Assembly: GCA_024509875.1 (NCBI GenBank)
Contig: JAMPIV010011354.1
Coordinates: 400,001 to 464,000 of the forward strand
DNA length: 64,000 nucleotides
Direction of reading: 5' to 3'
DNA from: Oreohelix idahoensis
Taxonomy: Eukaryota > Mollusca > Gastropoda > Stylommatophora > Oreohelicidae
Shown: positions 60,999-64,000 of the stretch, in pieces
Position numbering within the stretch: the stretch's first letter is position 1
Layout: every line of letters begins with the position of its first letter
Program-made: the position numbers and the translations under genes
Notes under the pieces: generated by a model
The model's input: the letters and a program-made list of their open reading frames with translations, nothing else
What the model was told of the DNA's origin: nothing
The model's database searches: none

Positions 60999-63900
60999 TC
61001 GTTCCCCTTCTACCGTGAGGTGTAGAGGTTTGGAAGAGAGAGCGCCAGACTATTCTATCGGCTGTCTTCCTCCTGGCCTGGTTCCATTCTAGTCCTCGGT
61101 CCTTCAAAGATTGTCTAATGTTGTCCTCCCAGCGGACTCTGGGTCGTCCTCGGGGTCTGGATCCTTGGCTCTTTGTTTCCCATGCTTGTCGTGGTAGCCG
61201 ATCTTCTCCCATTCTGCAGACATGGCCAAACCATCTTAGTTGGGACTGTTCTACTTGGGTCTGTAGGGGGTGGCATTTTAGGCCTTGACGTATCGTCTGG
61301 TTGCGTACCATGTCTCTTCTTGTTACTTCAACCACCTTCCTCAGATACCTCATTTCTGAGGTTTGGATCTGGCTTTTATGGGTTGTAGTCATTGCCCATG
61401 ACTCGCATCCATATGTCAAGACTGGGACATAGGTGGAGCGGTATACAGCCATCTTCGTTTTCTTACCAACCTCTCTCTTGCTGAGGAATCCTCGATTTAT
61501 GGCCTGAAAAAGTCTCCCAGCTGCTGCTTTTCGAGTGGCCAACTCTTCTTTGATGCCTCCCTTTCGGTCTATAATAGCTCCGAGGTATTTAAAGTGGTCG
61601 ACCTGCTCCAGGACCTGTTCTCCCAGCTTAATCTGATGTCTTCTTTCTTCTCGTGATATCACCATGGATTTTGTTTTAGAGCTGCTTATGACCATCCCTC
61701 TCTTCTCCAGCTCTTCCTTCCAGACTTGCAGGTTGGATTGGAGATGTGCCTCTGATTTAGCAATCAGGGCAACATCATCAGCAAATGCCAGCTCCGAAAT
61801 ATAGACCTGTCTCATCTTCCAGTACCCCACTGAATACTTTCTTGTTCTCTCCTTACATGCCTTGATGACATCGTCCATAAGGAGTATGAAGAGGTAAGGT
61901 GATAGGATATCACCTTGTCTTACACCACTGGTGGTCCTGAACTCTTCTGACTTATGGTTTGCTGTCCTCACATAATTTCTGCAAGACTTGTAGAAGCTCT
62001 GTATAGCATGAATCAGAGGTGCTGGAATATTCTTCCTTGCCAAACAGTCCCAAAGTTTGCTCCAAGGGACCCTGTCAAACGCCTTTTCCAGATCTATGAA
62101 ACAAAGATGGATCTCACTCTTATACTCAAGGGCCTTTTCACTCAGCTGTCTGAGTGTGAAGATTAGGTCTTGAGTACTTCGGTTTGCTCGGAATCCGCAC
62201 TGGACCTCATCCAATTGTGGCTCAGCTAGGCGTCGGAGTCTCTGCTCTAGGATTCTAGAGTAGATTTTTCCAGGGACACTGAGAAGGGATATGCCTCTAT
62301 GGTTTCCACACTGTCGATTGTCACCCTTTTTGAAAATTGGTGTTATGATGGCAATCTCCCAATCCTTTGGTATGGTCTTGTTGCACCATGCTGCCTGTAG
62401 GACCCTTAAGAGTAATAGGTCGCCTGATGCTCCCATGTACTTAACCATTTCTGGTGTTATACCATCATGCCCTGCTGCTTTGCCCATCTTGATTTTCTCC
62501 AGTGCTGCCTTCAGTTCTTCCATCTTTATGTCATCTTCATCACCATTGGTTTCCTCTTCTGTGCTAGTGGTTATCATTTCTGATGTTTGACCTTGCTCAC
62601 CATCAAGGAGTTCTGAGAAATATTCTTTCCATCTTTCCATTACTTCCTTCGGGGCAGTAAGCAATTTGCCTTGCTTGTCCTTTATAAATTTGAGAGGGCA
62701 TTGTTTTTCCTTCCTCATGTTCTTTAGGGTCTTATAGAACAATTTCTGGTTTTCTTGTGCATCTTTTTCTAGCTTTTCTCCAAATTCTTCCCAGGACTTC
62801 TGTTTTGCTGCTAGCACTTTGTTCTTTGCTTCTGTTCTGAGTGTCACATATTCTCTATATTTTTCCATTTGTCCTGTTGTGTTTTTAGCTCCTAAGTATT
62901 GTTTCCATGCCATTTTCTTCTCTCTTATTTTCTCTTTGACTTCCTCTGTCCACCAAGGTGTCCTCTTTCTCTGGTTCCCAAGTCGGACTTCACCACATGC
63001 TTCTGCAGCAGCTGTCTTTATGATATCCTTGAATTTAATCCAGAGGGTTTCCAAGTCATCAGGTTGTTCTTCTGTGTTGCTCACCGCTGCAGCAATAAGC
63101 CCCTGATATCTGGTCTTAATTTCTGGCTCTCTCAGCTTGTAGGTCCTAATGCTCATTTCTCCTGCTCGTTTACTTGGTTTCTTGCGTGATGTTGAGCAGT
63201 TCCTAGGCTGAGCAACTCTTTCAGTTGTTCGTTTGATTGTTAGCAGGTAGTGATCACTTCCAATCTCTGGCCCCCTCCAGACTCTTGCATCTCGGACATA
63301 TTTGAATGAGCTTCTCCGAACAATGGCATAGTCGATCACTGACTTCTCATTCTTTGTTGGTTCACATCTAGTGTATGCATGTATGCGCTTATGGGGGAAC
63401 TTTGTGTTTGTAATGATCAGATTCTGCTCACTGCAGAATCTAAGGAGTCGCTTTCCATTGTCATTGAGAGTATCTTCTCCATATCTTCCGATAACTCCAC
63501 CCCATCTAGCATGGTCATTTCCAACTCTGGCATTAAAATCTCCGAGCATGATAACTTCATCTAGGCAGTCATCCACTGTCCTTTGAAGCAGCTCGAAGAA
63601 TTCCTCCTTGACCTCTGCTCTCTCATCCTCATTTGGCCCATACACTATGACCAGGTTGACTATGGTTTCTCCTTCTTTTAGTTTCACAACCATAATGCGC
63701 TCTGAGACAAAGTTCCACCCCTTGATACTATCTTTTTGATTTTGGGCCACAATGCAACCCACACCCCCTTTAGCTCTTTCGGATATGGGTACACCACTGT
63801 AGAGCAGCGTGTTGCCATTGAGATCCATGACTCCTTGTCCTTTTTTCTTTGTTTCCGTAATAGCCAGGATTTCTAGTTTTGCTTTCCTCATCTCTTCCAC

Positions 63901-64000
63901 CAGCTCCTCTTCCTTCCCATTTATACTTCTTGTGTTCCATGTTCCATAAGTCGTAGTCCGTAGTCCGTTCCAGTTCGTCGCCTTTAGAATCAGTCCGGTT
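60991..64000 (-). CDS. RTE-like LINE ORF2: endonuclease and reverse transcriptase, partial
   Basis: The minus-strand frame is open from the right window edge to the TAA at 60991-60993, over 1000 codons. The true start lies outside. An apurinic-type endonuclease comes first: TYGTWNTRSING, ITETKKKG, VYGPN, LGDFNARVG, then VIDYAIV and GSDHYLL. Reverse transcriptase follows with CFIDLEKAFDRVPW, GVRQGDILSPYLF, catalytic FADDVALIA and FKYLGAII. The C-terminus has LRWFGHVCRMGEDRLPRQ and RPRGRPRVRWEDN. This layout fits the RTE/BovB-like clade, whose members often appear in databases as craniofacial development protein 2-like. No stop or frameshift is seen, so the copy may be young. ORF1 is not visible. 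Confidence 0.9.
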   Translation of the reverse strand, partial: TGLILKATNWNGLRTTTYGTWNTRSINGKEEELVEEMRKAKLEILAITETKKKGQGVMDLNGNTLLYSGVPISERAKGGVGCIVAQNQKDSIKGWNFVSERIMVVKLKEGETIVNLVIVYGPNEDERAEVKEEFFELLQRTVDDCLDEVIMLGDFNARVGNDHARWGGVIGRYGEDTLNDNGKRLLRFCSEQNLIITNTKFPHKRIHAYTRCEPTKNEKSVIDYAIVRRSSFKYVRDARVWRGPEIGSDHYLLTIKRTTERVAQPRNCSTSRKKPSKRAGEMSIRTYKLREPEIKTRYQGLIAAAVSNTEEQPDDLETLWIKFKDIIKTAAAEACGEVRLGNQRKRTPWWTEEVKEKIREKKMAWKQYLGAKNTTGQMEKYREYVTLRTEAKNKVLAAKQKSWEEFGEKLEKDAQENQKLFYKTLKNMRKEKQCPLKFIKDKQGKLLTAPKEVMERWKEYFSELLDGEQGQTSEMITTSTEEETNGDEDDIKMEELKAALEKIKMGKAAGHDGITPEMVKYMGASGDLLLLRVLQAAWCNKTIPKDWEIAIITPIFKKGDNRQCGNHRGISLLSVPGKIYSRILEQRLRRLAEPQLDEVQCGFRANRSTQDLIFTLRQLSEKALEYKSEIHLCFIDLEKAFDRVPWSKLWDCLARKNIPAPLIHAIQSFYKSCRNYVRTANHKSEEFRTTSGVRQGDILSPYLFILLMDDVIKACKERTRKYSVGYWKMRQVYISELAFADDVALIAKSEAHLQSNLQVWKEELEKRGMVISSSKTKSMVISREERRHQIKLGEQVLEQVDHFKYLGAIIDRKGGIKEELATRKAAAGRLFQAINRGFLSKREVGKKTKMAVYRSTYVPVLTYGCESWAMTTTHKSQIQTSEMRYLRKVVEVTRRDMVRNQTIRQGLKCHPLQTQVEQSQLRWFGHVCRMGEDRLPRQAWETKSQGSRPRGRPRVRWEDNIRQSLKDRGLEWNQARRKTADRIVWRSLFQTSTPHGRRGTTK

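Overview
The window is nuclear DNA from an invertebrate animal. There are spliced coding exons with GT..AG borders, a 39 kb intron, Ty3/Gypsy-type LTR retrotransposons, RTE-like LINEs, tRNA-derived SINEs, Tc1/mariner transposons and long microsatellites, and nothing bacterial. A mollusc is my best guess from this mixture, but it is an inference and no marker gene here fixes the taxon.

The only host gene I can support is an arrestin-domain-containing (ARRDC-type) gene on the minus strand. Two consecutive exons are visible: 60278-60519 (end of the arrestin N-domain) and 20936-21118 (start of the arrestin C-domain). Their reading phases match, so everything between them (21119-60277, about 39.2 kb) is one intron. 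Earlier exons lie beyond the right edge. I did not find the following exon to the left of 20936.

Region by region. 1-2066: sparse DNA with a hAT/ZBED-like gene relic. 2067-12854: a complete LTR retrotransposon, element A (2.34 kb LTRs, TTCTT target duplication). Its Gag is frame-broken, its integrase core is missing, and a 1.54 kb solo LTR of another family sits in its 3' LTR. 12855-20935: dead LINE and SINE fragments and small tandem arrays. 22229-42725: a 24-bp minisatellite of about 11 kb, interrupted by a complete 9.43 kb LTR retrotransposon, element B. 42726-52650: LINE fragments, a long GA tract and AT microsatellites. 52661-55519: two Tc1-like transposons set in (TA)n. 55520-60277: more tandem repeats, a dead gag fragment (C) related to element B, and SINE/LINE tails. 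60981-64000: an RTE-like LINE with a long open frame running off the window.

Three things stand out. First, elements A and B (and probably C) are Ty3/Gypsy-like in their enzymes but have integrase before reverse transcriptase, the order known from Gmr1-like elements. Second, the 24-bp minisatellite appears to have been born from a LINE reverse-transcriptase 3' segment: its right flank is LINE, and a LINE copy at 44590-44620 carries the seed with a built-in 24-bp echo. The array then grew into a higher-order repeat of exactly 128 units (3072 bp). Third, the ARRDC exon at 60278-60519 is tightly bracketed by SINE copies in opposite orientation.
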